64,000 bases of DNA from Flavimarina sp. Hel_I_48 (GCF_000733945.1 NZ_JPOL01000002.1:2915001-2979000), one strand, 5' to 3'. Numbered from the stretch's first letter, positions 16,241-26,003 are shown. Translations and numbers: made by a program. Notes: generated from the letters alone by a model not told the origin.

Positions 16241-17050
16241 CTAGATAAAGAGTTCTTTATACATAATGTAAAGTCCCATAACCAGCACAAACCAACCAAA
16301 TCCCTTCTTTAATTTTTTACCGTCGATACATTTATTTAGCCACATACCAACAAAAATACCCACGATCGCAAGGGTGGTGAAAATCAATAAAAACGGCCAA
16401 TCAATAGTTGTATGGGATACATCGCCCAGAAACCCTATTAAAGAATTTAAGGCGATTATAAGCAAGGAAGTACCCACGGCTTTTTTCATGGGCATGCGCG
16501 CGATCAGGACAAGAATTGGGATAATTATGAATCCGCCGCCGGCGCCTACCAGACCGGTGATTACGCCCGTTAGTGATCCAAGCACCAGTAATAATGCGTA
16601 GTTTATATCATTTGTGCCCTCATTGTTGTTTGAGGATAGAATCTTTTTGGAATCAAAAATCATAGAAAAGGAAGCTGCGAGCATAAGCAGGGCAAAAAGA
16701 ACCATGATCGCCATTTCTTTTGTAAGTATGATATTGTTGCTGCTCCAAAGAACCTCTGGGATGGCCGGCACTAGAAATTTACGTGTGGAGAACACCGCGA
16801 TAACTGCCGGCACACAGAAGGCAATGGCACTTTCAAAATTCACAAGTCCTTTTGATAAATTTCTTGCCGCACCCACAAAGGATGCGCTTCCCACAACAAA
16901 AAGCGAATAAGCGGTTGCGGTGACCGCCTGGATGGAAAGTAAATAGACCAATATGGGCACAGTTAGAATAGAACCGCCGCCACCTATGAGACCAAGTACA
17001 ATTCCTGTTATTAGTGCCCCAAAATACCCAAAAAACAATGAAGAATCCAT
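16241..17050 (-). CDS. TauE/SafE family sulfite/anion exporter
   Basis: A 269-residue inner-membrane protein with about eight hydrophobic helices. Seen: the family's two Gly-rich repeats, GIVLGLIGGGGSILTVPILVY at residues ~17-37 and GVITGLVGAGGGFIIIPILV at ~158-177, showing the internal duplication of TauE/SafE. These proteins export sulfite, sulfoacetate or related organosulfur anions. It sits between the Crp/Fnr regulator and the persulfide enzyme on the same strand, so export of the sulfite produced by persulfide oxidation is the simplest reading (inference). Confidence 0.92.
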   Translation of the reverse strand: MDSSLFFGYFGALITGIVLGLIGGGGSILTVPILVYLLSIQAVTATAYSLFVVGSASFVGAARNLSKGLVNFESAIAFCVPAVIAVFSTRKFLVPAIPEVLWSSNNIILTKEMAIMVLFALLMLAASFSMIFDSKKILSSNNNEGTNDINYALLLVLGSLTGVITGLVGAGGGFIIIPILVLIARMPMKKAVGTSLLIIALNSLIGFLGDVSHTTIDWPFLLIFTTLAIVGIFVGMWLNKCIDGKKLKKGFGWFVLVMGLYIMYKELFI

Positions 17051-17120
17051 ACCTTTTAATGTCTTGAGGTAAAAGTATATACTCTTTATCTCTTAAAAGG
17101 TAACATGAGTTACATAAGGC

Positions 17121-17756
17121 TTAAATTTCGGTAAGTATATCAATACTGTTACGGCCCAGGGAAATAATATTCATGATTTCAAGCTTCTTTAAAAGTCTCG
17201 AAACAACCACCCTCGAGGTATTTAGATCGTAGGCGATCTCTTGATGCGTAGTTTGAATACGGTTGCTGTGGGTTACTTTTACCTTATTCTTTAAATACTG
17301 GAGCAGGCGGTCATCCATGTTTAAAAACGCGATGCTATCTACGGTCTGCAATAGTTCCATAAGGCGGTTGTGGTAACTTTCAAAGACAAAATTCCGCCAT
17401 GATTTGTACTTTTCGGTCCATCTTTCCATGTTATTTACGGGTATCATGACCAGTTTTACTTCTGTTTCGGTAATGGCTTTGATCTCGCTCATCGTATCGC
17501 CCATACAACAGGTCATCGTCATGGCACAGGTATCGCCAATTTCAAGAAAGTAGAGCAGCAGTTCATCGCCATTATCATCTTCCCGCAATACTTTGATCAC
17601 GCCAGAAAGTAACAGGGGCATGGACCTAATGTATTGTCCTATCTCCATAAGCGTCGTGCCTTCGGGAACTTCCCTGACTATTCCCACTTCGTTGATCTCC
17701 GCCAATAATTCTGGTTCAAAGAGCCCTCCATAAAACTCCTGCAGTTCTTTAAGCAT
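17121..17756 (-). CDS. Crp/Fnr family regulator with a Cys-Cys pair
   Basis: A 211-residue regulator with an N-terminal cyclic-nucleotide-binding-like beta barrel (residues ~15-120) and a C-terminal winged helix containing TTHQEIAYDLNTSRVVVSRLLKKLE (recognition helix at ~178-190). All three Cys residues (77, 83, 84) fall in one short stretch, TCAMTMTCCMGD, in the sensor barrel. There is no N-terminal Fnr-type cluster motif. It is the first gene of the sulfur cluster (70 bp before the exporter). I infer that it controls the cluster and may sense persulfide through these Cys residues; neither point is demonstrated here. Confidence 0.9.
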   Translation of the reverse strand: MLKELQEFYGGLFEPELLAEINEVGIVREVPEGTTLMEIGQYIRSMPLLLSGVIKVLREDDNGDELLLYFLEIGDTCAMTMTCCMGDTMSEIKAITETEVKLVMIPVNNMERWTEKYKSWRNFVFESYHNRLMELLQTVDSIAFLNMDDRLLQYLKNKVKVTHSNRIQTTHQEIAYDLNTSRVVVSRLLKKLEIMNIISLGRNSIDILTEI

Positions 17757-17907
17757 ACCTTATAACTGATTAATGATAATACTTCAATACACATTTACGC
17801 AAATTAACACCTTAGTGGCAAGTTGACAAATTCAAAATATAGGTTTACGGAAGAGTAACCAGTGCTAACGAAAACGTTTTACGTTAAATCAATCAAAAAT
17901 TTAAATT

Positions 17908-17943
17908 AAACAAATGTTTGATTTAAACAATCGTTTAATTTTG
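17908..17943 (+). promoter_or_regulatory. Predicted TetR operator pair and promoter of the efflux operon
   Basis: Two copies of AAAC-N4-GTTT (AAACAAATGTTT at 17908-17919 and AAACAATCGTTT at 17925-17936) lie 17 bp apart and run into TAATTTTG (17936-17943), a TAnnTTTG box. The TetR gene begins 20 bp downstream. A third palindrome, AAAACGTTTT, is at about 17872. The layout fits autorepression. Confidence 0.65.
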
Positions 17944-17962
17944 TTTCTCTTAATTTTTGATT

Positions 17963-18583
17963 ATGAATATGAGTCAAAAGAAGGTTCAGATCATGGAAGT
18001 TGCCGAGAAGCTCTTTGCTGAAAACGGTTATGACGGTACTTCGGTAAGAAATATTGCAAAAGTGGCAGGCATAAATGTGGCAATGATCTCATACTATTTT
18101 GGGTCTAAGGAGAAACTTCTTGAAGCCATGTTGTTACATAGGATATCAGACTATATGAGTGAACTGCAGCAAACCATTACGCCGGCGATGACACCGCTTG
18201 AGAAAATGAATTGTTTTATAAAGGTCGTGATTTCGCGCGTTCACCTCAACAGGCGTATGCACAAAATCGTAAACTTTGAATATACCAAAGATGCACGCAG
18301 CCTTGATTTTGATAAGTACATAGATCAGAAAAAGGAAAATTATAAGATCATTGAAGATTTTATAAAAAGTGGTCAGGAAGATGGCAGTTTTAGAAATGAT
18401 ATTGAGCCTGTGCTGGTCGTGCCCACCGTTTTAGGAACTTATCTCCACTTTTATTATAACAAACGTTTTTTTCAATCGGTACTTCACTTACCAGATGAAA
18501 AAGCCATTGATGATTATGTCCATAATACATTGATACCACACATTCAAAGAACAATAAAAGCCCTGCTTACCCATGAAAAATAA
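17963..18583 (+). CDS. TetR family transcriptional regulator
   Basis: A 206-residue repressor with the N-terminal TetR helix-turn-helix at residues ~8-55: VAEKLFAENGYDGTSVRNIAKVAGINVAMISYYFGSKEKLL. The C-terminal ligand domain is divergent, as usual. The frame opens with TTG at 17957, but the ATG at 17963 (or 17969) is the likelier start. It overlaps the downstream tolC-type gene by 11 bp, so repressor and pump are one transcript. The inducer is probably a pump substrate such as a drug, bile-like or plant compound (inference). Confidence 0.94.
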   Translation: MNMSQKKVQIMEVAEKLFAENGYDGTSVRNIAKVAGINVAMISYYFGSKEKLLEAMLLHRISDYMSELQQTITPAMTPLEKMNCFIKVVISRVHLNRRMHKIVNFEYTKDARSLDFDKYIDQKKENYKIIEDFIKSGQEDGSFRNDIEPVLVVPTVLGTYLHFYYNKRFFQSVLHLPDEKAIDDYVHNTLIPHIQRTIKALLTHEK

Positions 18584-19901
18584 TCGGCTGTTACCCTTAA
18601 CTCTAATGTTTTTCTGTTTTTTCCATAGCTACGCACAGGACATTAAAACCCTTACTCTGGACGACGCCGTGCATCTTGCACTTGAAAAAAGCGATGACGC
18701 CAGGATTTCTGAAATCAGGGTACTTACCGCACAAAATGAGCTCCAGACCATCAAAAACGGTCAATATCCAGAAGTTTCCGTATCTGGCCAATATCAATAT
18801 TTGACAAATGCAAATGTTGAATTTAATTTGCTGCCTCGATCCACTACCTTAGAAGGGGAGGACGCACAACCTGCCACCACACCGCAGATCAATCAATTAT
18901 TATTAGGCCAGGCCAGCATTTCCATGCCGCTTTTTTCTGGTTTTAAGCTTAAAAATGCAGTCGAAGCGGGAGAAAATCAGTTAAAAGCGGCCACTTTTTC
19001 CGCTGCAGGGGATAGGGAAACTATTGCCCTTCAAACCATTCGCCAATATATCGCCCTATACAAAGCGCAGCGTACCGTAGAACTGTTAAATGAAAACCTC
19101 AAGAGTGCACAGCAACGTGTAACTGATTTTTCCGCTATGGAAGAAAATGGATTGCTTGCCCGTAATGATCTATTGAAAGCCGAATTACAAAAAAGCAATG
19201 TAGCCCTTACCGTAGAACAGGCGAAGAAAAATGTGACCATTTTAAATTACAGGTTGGTTACGTTTTTAAAACTTCCCCCGGAAACGATTATTTCCCTAAA
19301 TGAGGACAATTTTACCATTTTGCCGACATTTTCAGAGATACCTATGCAGTCCACAAGGCCAGATTTGGAAGCGCTTGACTTTCAGAAACAGGCAGCGGAA
19401 CAAAATATCGACGTGGCACGCGGTGATTATTATCCCAGCGTTGCGCTTACCGGTGGTTATATAGCCCTTGACTTGCGCAATGCGCTTACCGTTACCAATG
19501 CCATGAATGTGGGTGTTGCCGTCTCCTACGACCTTTCATCTATTTTTAAGAACAAGAGCAAGGTTCGCACGGCGAAGAGCAAAGCCGAAGAATTACAATA
19601 TACCTACGATAAAGCAGCTGATCAGGTAAATATTCAAATAAAAGACGCTGAAGAAGAGTATACCCTGGCACAAAAGAACCTCGTGGTCTATAGCCAGTCT
19701 GAGGAACAGGCAATAGAAAATTATAGGATCGTAAAAGACAAATATGATAACGGCCTGCAGGATACCAATGATCTTTTAGAGGCAGATGTACAGCGCTTGC
19801 AGAGCAAGATCAACCTGGCAAATGCCAAAGCTGATATAACGCAGCGCTATTATGAATTACAGGAAGCAGAAGGGAATCTCACCAATCAATTGAACCAATA
19901 A
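18573..19901 (+). CDS. TolC-like outer-membrane efflux protein
   Basis: A 442-residue outer-membrane channel subunit. Seen: a Sec signal peptide ending in HSYAQ (residue ~21), then two similar halves of the OEP family rich in long amphipathic helices, e.g. LTLDDAVHLALEKS at ~27 and the repeated Q/E-rich helices ending IKDAEEEYTLAQKNL. The TolC trimer forms a channel across outer membrane and periplasm. It starts inside the tetR gene and is followed 12 bp later by the adaptor gene, so the complete tripartite pump is encoded in one operon. Confidence 0.94.
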   Translation: MKNNRLLPLTLMFFCFFHSYAQDIKTLTLDDAVHLALEKSDDARISEIRVLTAQNELQTIKNGQYPEVSVSGQYQYLTNANVEFNLLPRSTTLEGEDAQPATTPQINQLLLGQASISMPLFSGFKLKNAVEAGENQLKAATFSAAGDRETIALQTIRQYIALYKAQRTVELLNENLKSAQQRVTDFSAMEENGLLARNDLLKAELQKSNVALTVEQAKKNVTILNYRLVTFLKLPPETIISLNEDNFTILPTFSEIPMQSTRPDLEALDFQKQAAEQNIDVARGDYYPSVALTGGYIALDLRNALTVTNAMNVGVAVSYDLSSIFKNKSKVRTAKSKAEELQYTYDKAADQVNIQIKDAEEEYTLAQKNLVVYSQSEEQAIENYRIVKDKYDNGLQDTNDLLEADVQRLQSKINLANAKADITQRYYELQEAEGNLTNQLNQ

Positions 19902-19913
19902 TCTATCCATCCC

Positions 19914-21002
19914 ATGGAAAAGGAAACCAAAAAGAAAACGAACAGGAAATTTATCATTATCGTAAGTGCACTTGTTCTTGTGGGTGCAATTTACGGGGGT
20001 TATAAATACATACATTCGCTCTCCCATGAGGAGACTGATGATGCGCAGATACGTGCAAACATGACCCCCATCATACCTCATGTGAGCGGTTATCTCAAAA
20101 AGGTTTATGTCACCGATAATAATAAGGTAAATCAGGGGGATACCCTTTTTGTTATCGAGTCTCAGGACTATCAGGTACAATTTGAACAGGCAAAGGCCAA
20201 TCTGGCTGCCGCCGAAAGTGAGGTTGCGGTCTCTAAAGCAAGTATAGGTTCCTATCAGGCAAATGCCAATGCTTCACGGGCGCAGTTGAGTTCGGCTGGG
20301 GAAAGTATTGAGACAGCACGCGTAAAATTGCGCCGTGCATCAGATGATTTTGAAAGGTATAAAAACCTTTATGCAAATCATTCTATTACTGCGCAGCAGT
20401 TTGAGCAGGCAGAGGCGGCGAAAGAGGAGGCGCAAAATCAACTGGCCATGCTTAAAAATCAGGAACGTGCCAGTGCCAGCCAGAGCAAGGCGGCCTCGTC
20501 GCAGACTGAGATCTCTGAAAAACAGGTGGACGTGGCACATGCTAAAGTAAAAGCGGCACAGGCGCAACTGGAAGCAGCAAAAATTAACCTGGGCTATACC
20601 GTTGTTACCGCGCCAATCGCTGGCCAGCTTTCCAATGTGGATATTCAGCAGGGACAGTTCGTTAGTCCCGGGCAGGCATTATTTTATCTGGTCAACAGTC
20701 AGGATAAATGGGTGATCGCGAACTTTAAGGAGACCCAATTAACCGAGATGCTTTTGGGTCAAAAAGTAGGGATTGACGTAGATGCCTATCCCGATACCGA
20801 ATTTGAAGGTGAAGTTGCGGCATTTTCACCGGCCACAGGAGCACGTTTTTCCCTGCTTCCGCCAGATAATGCCACTGGTAATTTTGTAAAAACCGTGCAG
20901 CGCCTTCCGGTCAAGATCAATTTCACTAATGCAAACGATCAGGAAAAACTTGGAAAATTACGCTCTGGGATGAACGTAAATGTAGATGTTCACCTCAAAT
21001 AA
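19914..21002 (+). CDS. HlyD/EmrA-like membrane fusion protein
   Basis: A 362-residue periplasmic adaptor linking the inner-membrane pump to TolC. Seen: a single N-terminal membrane anchor (IIIVSALVLVGAIYGGY, residues ~14-30), the lipoyl half-motif VSGYLKKVYVTDNNKVNQGDTLF at ~60-82, a long coiled-coil rich in Ala/Gln (~90-215), the second lipoyl half TVVTAPIAGQLSNVDIQQG and a beta-barrel domain. The EETDDAQIRANM segment near the anchor is typical of EmrA. It lies between the TolC and MFS genes. Confidence 0.94.
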   Translation: MEKETKKKTNRKFIIIVSALVLVGAIYGGYKYIHSLSHEETDDAQIRANMTPIIPHVSGYLKKVYVTDNNKVNQGDTLFVIESQDYQVQFEQAKANLAAAESEVAVSKASIGSYQANANASRAQLSSAGESIETARVKLRRASDDFERYKNLYANHSITAQQFEQAEAAKEEAQNQLAMLKNQERASASQSKAASSQTEISEKQVDVAHAKVKAAQAQLEAAKINLGYTVVTAPIAGQLSNVDIQQGQFVSPGQALFYLVNSQDKWVIANFKETQLTEMLLGQKVGIDVDAYPDTEFEGEVAAFSPATGARFSLLPPDNATGNFVKTVQRLPVKINFTNANDQEKLGKLRSGMNVNVDVHLK

Positions 21003-21081
21003 ATACTGTTGAAATTAGGCATAAAACACTGTAAAATAGGATGTTTTTAAGTGGATTTTGACCATTATCAAGCATTGACCC

Positions 21082-22671
21082 ATGGCAGAAGCAAAGCGCA
21101 TTGAGGATAGTGATTTAGTTGAATACGGTTTCCGTCGTTTTATTGTGACCCTGACCGCGATTTTGTGTGCACTTTTGGAGATCGTGGATACCACGATCGT
21201 GAACGTGGCCCTCAATGATATGCGCGGGAGCCTTGGGGCGACCTTAAATGATGTGGCATGGGTGATAACGGCCTACGCAATTGCTAACGTGATCATTATC
21301 CCCATGACAAGCTGGCTCTCCAAACAGTTTGGCCGAAAGAACTATTTTGCCGCTTCCATCATGATATTTACAATTTCCTCTTTTTTATGCGGGAATGCGA
21401 CCAATATCTGGGAACTTGTTGCCTTCCGTTTTATACAGGGTATGGGCGGTGGCGCGCTACTCGTTACCGCGCAAACCATTATTACCGAAAGTTACCCGGT
21501 TGCTAAACGCGGTATGGCGCAGGCTATCTATGGTATGGGTATCATCGTGGGGCCTACACTTGGCCCACCTCTGGGGGGCTATCTGGTAGATAATTATTCT
21601 TGGCCCTATATTTTTTATATTAACCTTCCCATTGGTATCATCGCGACCATTTTGACCATATTATACATTCGTAGCCCCAAATACGGGAATAAACTGACGG
21701 TAAATCAAGTAGACTGGATAGGTATAATTACCCTTGCTGCATTTATAGGTTCGCTGCAATTTGTACTTGAGCATGGGCAGCAGGATGACTGGTTTGAAGA
21801 TCCTGTTATTGTTTTGCTTTCGGTGGTTTCCCTTTTTGGGTTGATATTCTTTATTTGGCGAGAACTCGTTTACGAGCATCCCATTGTGAATCTACGGGTT
21901 TTGCGGGACAGGAATTTGAGCGTGGGCACGGTGCTTACCTTTATTTTAGGCTTTGGTTTATTTGGTTCTACCTTTATCATTCCTATTTACACACAGTCGG
22001 TACTGGGGTGGACGGCCACAGATGCTGGTCTGCTACTTATTCCAAGTTCTATCACCACTGGGATCATGATGCCCATTATCGGTAAGCTGCTAGAGCGTGG
22101 CGTTCCGCAGAAATATCTGGCTGCCGGTGGATTTTTGATCTTTTTTATCTACAGTTATTGGATGTTTGGCGTCATGACGCCAGATACGGGATCTGAACAT
22201 TTTTTCTGGCCGCTTGTAGCGCGGGGATTGGGATTGGGTTTGCTTTTTGTACCCATTACCACGCTTTCGCTTTCTACACTTGAGGGAAAGGATATTGGAG
22301 ATGGTGCCGCATTTACGGGTATGATGCGTCAGCTTGGCGGTTCTTTTGGTATAGCTATTATAACCACTATGGTGTCGCGCTTGAGTCAGCAGCACCGTAT
22401 TGACCTGATCCCAAACATAAGCGCGATCAATTATCAGGTACAACAACGTATCCATGGGCTACAGCAAATGTTCATCAGTAAGGGTTTTAGCGCTAGTGAA
22501 GCCCTGAGTCGTGCCTATCAAACCCTTGAGGGTGGTGTGATGCGCCAGGCAACTGTGCTTTCATATATGGATATTTTTCTTTATCTGGGTATTCTATTCC
22601 TTGTCTGTATCCCGTTTGTGCTGATCATCAAAACCGTTAAGAGAAAAGTAGATACTTCGGCGTTGCATTGA
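21082..22671 (+). CDS. EmrB/QacA-type MFS drug exporter (DHA2, 14 TM)
   Basis: A 529-residue inner-membrane proton antiporter. Seen: LEIVDTTIVNVALNDM in helix 1 (DHA2 motif with the membrane Asp), WLSKQFGRKNYF (MFS motif A), GMGIIVGPTLGPPLGGYLVD (motif C of drug antiporters) and hydrophobic segments consistent with 14 helices. It pairs with the EmrA-like and TolC-like proteins to expel hydrophobic compounds directly outside the cell. It is the last gene of the operon, 79 bp after the adaptor. Substrate range unknown. Confidence 0.95.
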   Translation: MAEAKRIEDSDLVEYGFRRFIVTLTAILCALLEIVDTTIVNVALNDMRGSLGATLNDVAWVITAYAIANVIIIPMTSWLSKQFGRKNYFAASIMIFTISSFLCGNATNIWELVAFRFIQGMGGGALLVTAQTIITESYPVAKRGMAQAIYGMGIIVGPTLGPPLGGYLVDNYSWPYIFYINLPIGIIATILTILYIRSPKYGNKLTVNQVDWIGIITLAAFIGSLQFVLEHGQQDDWFEDPVIVLLSVVSLFGLIFFIWRELVYEHPIVNLRVLRDRNLSVGTVLTFILGFGLFGSTFIIPIYTQSVLGWTATDAGLLLIPSSITTGIMMPIIGKLLERGVPQKYLAAGGFLIFFIYSYWMFGVMTPDTGSEHFFWPLVARGLGLGLLFVPITTLSLSTLEGKDIGDGAAFTGMMRQLGGSFGIAIITTMVSRLSQQHRIDLIPNISAINYQVQQRIHGLQQMFISKGFSASEALSRAYQTLEGGVMRQATVLSYMDIFLYLGILFLVCIPFVLIIKTVKRKVDTSALH

Positions 22672-22796
22672 TCTTGTAAAGTGCTTTTTGTTAGTCTTCG
22701 TTATTATCTAATATTGATAGTATATTCACCTTAAGGCGGAAATAATAGCTTTTTTCGGTTATTATTAGGAATTTTACGGAAACTCTATACTTCCTT

Positions 22797-24470
22797 ATGA
22801 TCAAGACCAATTTCCTTTTGATTTTTGCCTATTTCCTGACGTTTTATACACAGGCCCAACAACAATTTACAAAGGCAGATAGCCTTCGCGGGAGCATCAC
22901 CCCAGAGCGCGCCTGGTGGGACGTCATGCGCTACGATATTTCGGTAACACCAGATTTTGACAAGAAATTTACATCGGGATTTAATACCATTACCTATAAA
23001 GTGGTACAGGAAGAGCATCCCAATGTTATGCAAATTGACCTGCAGCAACCCTTAAAAATTGACAGCATTATTTATGACGGAACAAAAGCCCTGAAATTTA
23101 CCAGAAATGACGCCGTTTTTCTCGTACAGACCCCTGCCCAAAAAATGGGTTCTGAGCATGAGGTAAAAGTTTACTTTAGCGGGAATCCGCACGAGGCCGT
23201 TCGCGCGCCCTGGGATGGTGGCTGGACGTTTACAAAAGACAGGCAGGGCCGGCCGTGGATGACGGTTACCTGCCAGGGAATAGGGGCATCTATCTGGTAT
23301 CCCAATAAAGATCACCAGAGCGATGAGCCAGACCGCGGTGCTTCACTGACCATGCGCGTTCCCAAAGAACTGATGGCCGTGGCGAATGGCCGCATGCTGG
23401 ATAAAACTGATCACAAGGATGGTACGATTTCCTATACATGGGGTGTGGAAAACCCTATTAATAACTACACGATCATACCGTATATAGGCCATTACAAGAA
23501 CTTTTCTGAAGTTTATACCGGGATCAAGGGAGATCTCGACCTCAATTACTGGGTACTGGATTACAACCTGAAAAAAGCCAAAGAGTATATGCCCACCGAA
23601 GTGCATAACATGCTTACCGCTTTTGAATACTGGTTTGGTCCGTATCCTTTTTATGAAGATGGCTACAAACTGGTAGATACAGAGCATCCCGGTATGGAAC
23701 ACCAGTCTAATGTTTCCTACGGAAATTACTATGCCCCCGGCTACCGCGGCCGTGATGCATCAGGAACGGGCCTGGGGATGACCTGGGATTTTATCATTAT
23801 TCATGAAAGTGGTCATGAATGGTTTGGCAACAACATCACCAGCAACGACCTGGCCGATATGTACGTGCACGAAAGCTTTACCAATTATAGCGAAACCCTT
23901 TTCATTGATTATAACTACGGTGAGGAAGCCGCAAATGATTACAATTATGGCACGCGTGGCGGGATTTTGAACGATAAACCCATCATAGCGCCTTACGGTC
24001 TCAACGCGCAGGGAAGTGGCGATATGTACCCTAAGGGTGGAAATATGATCCATAGCATACGCCACAGCATCAATGACGACAAATTGTTCAAGAATATCAT
24101 GACCGGCCTTAATATGACCTTTCACAATAAGACGGTAGATGGGACGCAGGTACAAGACTATATTTCAGAAAAGGCGGGCTATGATTATGACAAGGTATTT
24201 GAACAATATCTGACCACCACCCAGATTCCTACTTTGCAATTATACGTAGATGGCCCAGATAGTAAAATATTTTACCGCTATATAAACAGTATTGACGGTT
24301 TTGACCTTCCGCTGGTGCTCAAGGGAACTCATGAATCGTTAAAGATCATACCTTCTGGAGAATGGCAAAGTATCGATATTCAGCATAAAAACCAGTATTT
24401 GTTTACGCCCTGGAGAATCGAGCATATGTATTACCTCAATGTGGAATTAGTTAAAAAAATGGAAGAATAA
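22797..24470 (+). CDS. Exported M1 family zinc metallopeptidase
   Basis: A 557-residue aminopeptidase-type enzyme with a Sec signal peptide ending TQAQ (residue ~21). Seen: N-terminal beta-domain with RYDISVTPDF and WYPNKDHQSDEPDRGA, the substrate-binding GMEH motif (the family's GxMEN region) and the zinc site HESGHEW (His336, Glu337, His340) with third ligand Glu359, 19 residues later as in M1. The large C-terminal helical domain of classical aminopeptidase N is absent or short, as in many Bacteroidota members. It likely trims peptides outside the cytoplasm. The next gene starts at the base after its stop. Confidence 0.93.
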   Translation: MIKTNFLLIFAYFLTFYTQAQQQFTKADSLRGSITPERAWWDVMRYDISVTPDFDKKFTSGFNTITYKVVQEEHPNVMQIDLQQPLKIDSIIYDGTKALKFTRNDAVFLVQTPAQKMGSEHEVKVYFSGNPHEAVRAPWDGGWTFTKDRQGRPWMTVTCQGIGASIWYPNKDHQSDEPDRGASLTMRVPKELMAVANGRMLDKTDHKDGTISYTWGVENPINNYTIIPYIGHYKNFSEVYTGIKGDLDLNYWVLDYNLKKAKEYMPTEVHNMLTAFEYWFGPYPFYEDGYKLVDTEHPGMEHQSNVSYGNYYAPGYRGRDASGTGLGMTWDFIIIHESGHEWFGNNITSNDLADMYVHESFTNYSETLFIDYNYGEEAANDYNYGTRGGILNDKPIIAPYGLNAQGSGDMYPKGGNMIHSIRHSINDDKLFKNIMTGLNMTFHNKTVDGTQVQDYISEKAGYDYDKVFEQYLTTTQIPTLQLYVDGPDSKIFYRYINSIDGFDLPLVLKGTHESLKIIPSGEWQSIDIQHKNQYLFTPWRIEHMYYLNVELVKKMEE

Positions 24471-25859
24471 ATGTTTTCAAAAAAAACCTACCAAAACCGC
24501 CGAAAAACACTCAAAAACCGACTTAAATCTGGACTTTTAATTTTTCCCGGAAACAAGGAAGTCGGGATGAATTATGCGGCCAACTGGTATCCTTTTCGGC
24601 AGGATAGCACTTTTTTGTATTATTTCGGTATCAATCAACCTGATCTTTATGTGGTGATCGATATAGAAGAAGACAGTGAAATGCTCTTTGGCAATGCGCT
24701 CACCCCAGAAGACATGGTCTGGGTAGGTGCGGCAGAACCGCTGGAAGATCAAGCTAATAAAGCAGGGATTACCAAAGTAAAACCGCTTTCCGAGCTTCAG
24801 AAAACCATAAAAAATGCCCAAAAAATGGGTAAGAACATCCATTTTTTACCCCCATACCGAAGTAAAACCACCATTGAAATCAGTGAACTTACCGGTATTG
24901 CGGTAGGTGAAGTCAAAGAAAAACAATCTATTGAATTCGTCAAAGCAGTCATTGCACAGCGCGCCATTAAATCTGCCGAAGAAGTCACGGAACTGCACAA
25001 AGCGGTCAATATTACCGCGGCCATGCACCGTCACGCGATAAAAAACACAAAACACGGTGTCACCGAAAAGCAGATTGCAGGTGAACTACAGGCGATCGCC
25101 ATTGCCGGTGGCGGAAACATCGCTTTCCCTATAATTTTGACAAAAAACGGACAGTATTTGCACAATCACGCCACGCAGGCGGTAGTGCAAAATGGAGATC
25201 TCGTGCTGTGTGATTGCGGCGCGGAAACCGCGATGAACTATACCGGTGATATGACGCGTACATTTCCGGTGGCAGAGCGTTTTACAGCTGTTCAGCGGGA
25301 TATTTATTCCATTGTTTTAGACGCGCACGAGTCGGCGGCGGCGGCTTTAAAACCGGGATATCGTTTTAAAGACGCGCATTTGCTGGCGTGTTCCAGAATT
25401 GTGGAAGGTTTAAAAGGAATGGGACTCATGAAGGGAAACACCCAGGATGCCGTAGATGCTGGTGCGCATACACTCTTTTTTCAATGCGGACTGGGACATT
25501 TTATGGGGATGGATATTCACGACATGGAAAACTTCGGTGAACAGCTCGTAGGTTATTCTGACAACCTTCAGAAAAGCACCGAATTTGGCCTGAAATCGCT
25601 TCGTCTAGGGAAAGAATTGGAAGCGGGCAACGTACTTACGGTAGAACCGGGAATTTATTTCAACCCCTTTCTTATTGATGAGTGGCGGGCAGAAGGAAAA
25701 TATACTGATTTTGTGAATTATGATGCCGTGGAGAAATTCAAGGGTTTTGGCGGTATGCGCGTGGAGGAAGACTTTTTGATCACGGCAGATGGTAAGGAAT
25801 TACTTGGTGAACCTCTTGAAAAAACGGCAGATGAAATTGAAAGATTGAAGGCCAGCTAA
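24471..25859 (+). CDS. pepP: Xaa-Pro aminopeptidase (aminopeptidase P, M24B)
   Basis: Removes N-terminal residues that precede proline. Seen: an N-terminal AMP_N domain (FPGNKEVGMNYAANWYPFRQDSTFLYYFGI) and a C-terminal pita-bread domain with the metal ligands in LCDCGAETAMNYTGDMTRTF (two Asp), GLGHFMGMDIHD (His), LTVEPGIYF (Glu) and GGMRVEEDFLI (Glu). Length 462 is usual. No signal peptide, so cytoplasmic. It abuts the M1 gene and precedes, after a repeat-filled gap, a DPP IV-like enzyme, which would make a proline-peptide processing set. Confidence 0.95.
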   Translation: MFSKKTYQNRRKTLKNRLKSGLLIFPGNKEVGMNYAANWYPFRQDSTFLYYFGINQPDLYVVIDIEEDSEMLFGNALTPEDMVWVGAAEPLEDQANKAGITKVKPLSELQKTIKNAQKMGKNIHFLPPYRSKTTIEISELTGIAVGEVKEKQSIEFVKAVIAQRAIKSAEEVTELHKAVNITAAMHRHAIKNTKHGVTEKQIAGELQAIAIAGGGNIAFPIILTKNGQYLHNHATQAVVQNGDLVLCDCGAETAMNYTGDMTRTFPVAERFTAVQRDIYSIVLDAHESAAAALKPGYRFKDAHLLACSRIVEGLKGMGLMKGNTQDAVDAGAHTLFFQCGLGHFMGMDIHDMENFGEQLVGYSDNLQKSTEFGLKSLRLGKELEAGNVLTVEPGIYFNPFLIDEWRAEGKYTDFVNYDAVEKFKGFGGMRVEEDFLITADGKELLGEPLEKTADEIERLKAS

Positions 25860-25864
25860 ATTCT

Positions 25865-25961
25865 TTCCCCCTAACCCCCAAAGGGGGAATAAGCAACTTG
25901 CTCAAAGCTCCCCTCCTTAAAAAGGAGGGGAATGAATTCGCCAAGGCGAAGAAAGGGGAGG
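25865..25961. repeat. R1 and R2 interspersed repeats after pepP
   Basis: R1 copy at 25865-25889 (CCCCCAAAGGGGG core) is followed by an R2 copy at 25907-25961 (CTCCCCTCC...GGAGGGGAA, then CGCCAAGGCG and GGGGAGG). They are in opposite orientation to those in the trp operon and lie between a stop and the next gene, the same kind of location. Confidence 0.88.
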
Positions 25962-26003
25962 TTAAATAACGAATAGAACTATAATTATCAACTCAACAAA
26001 TAG

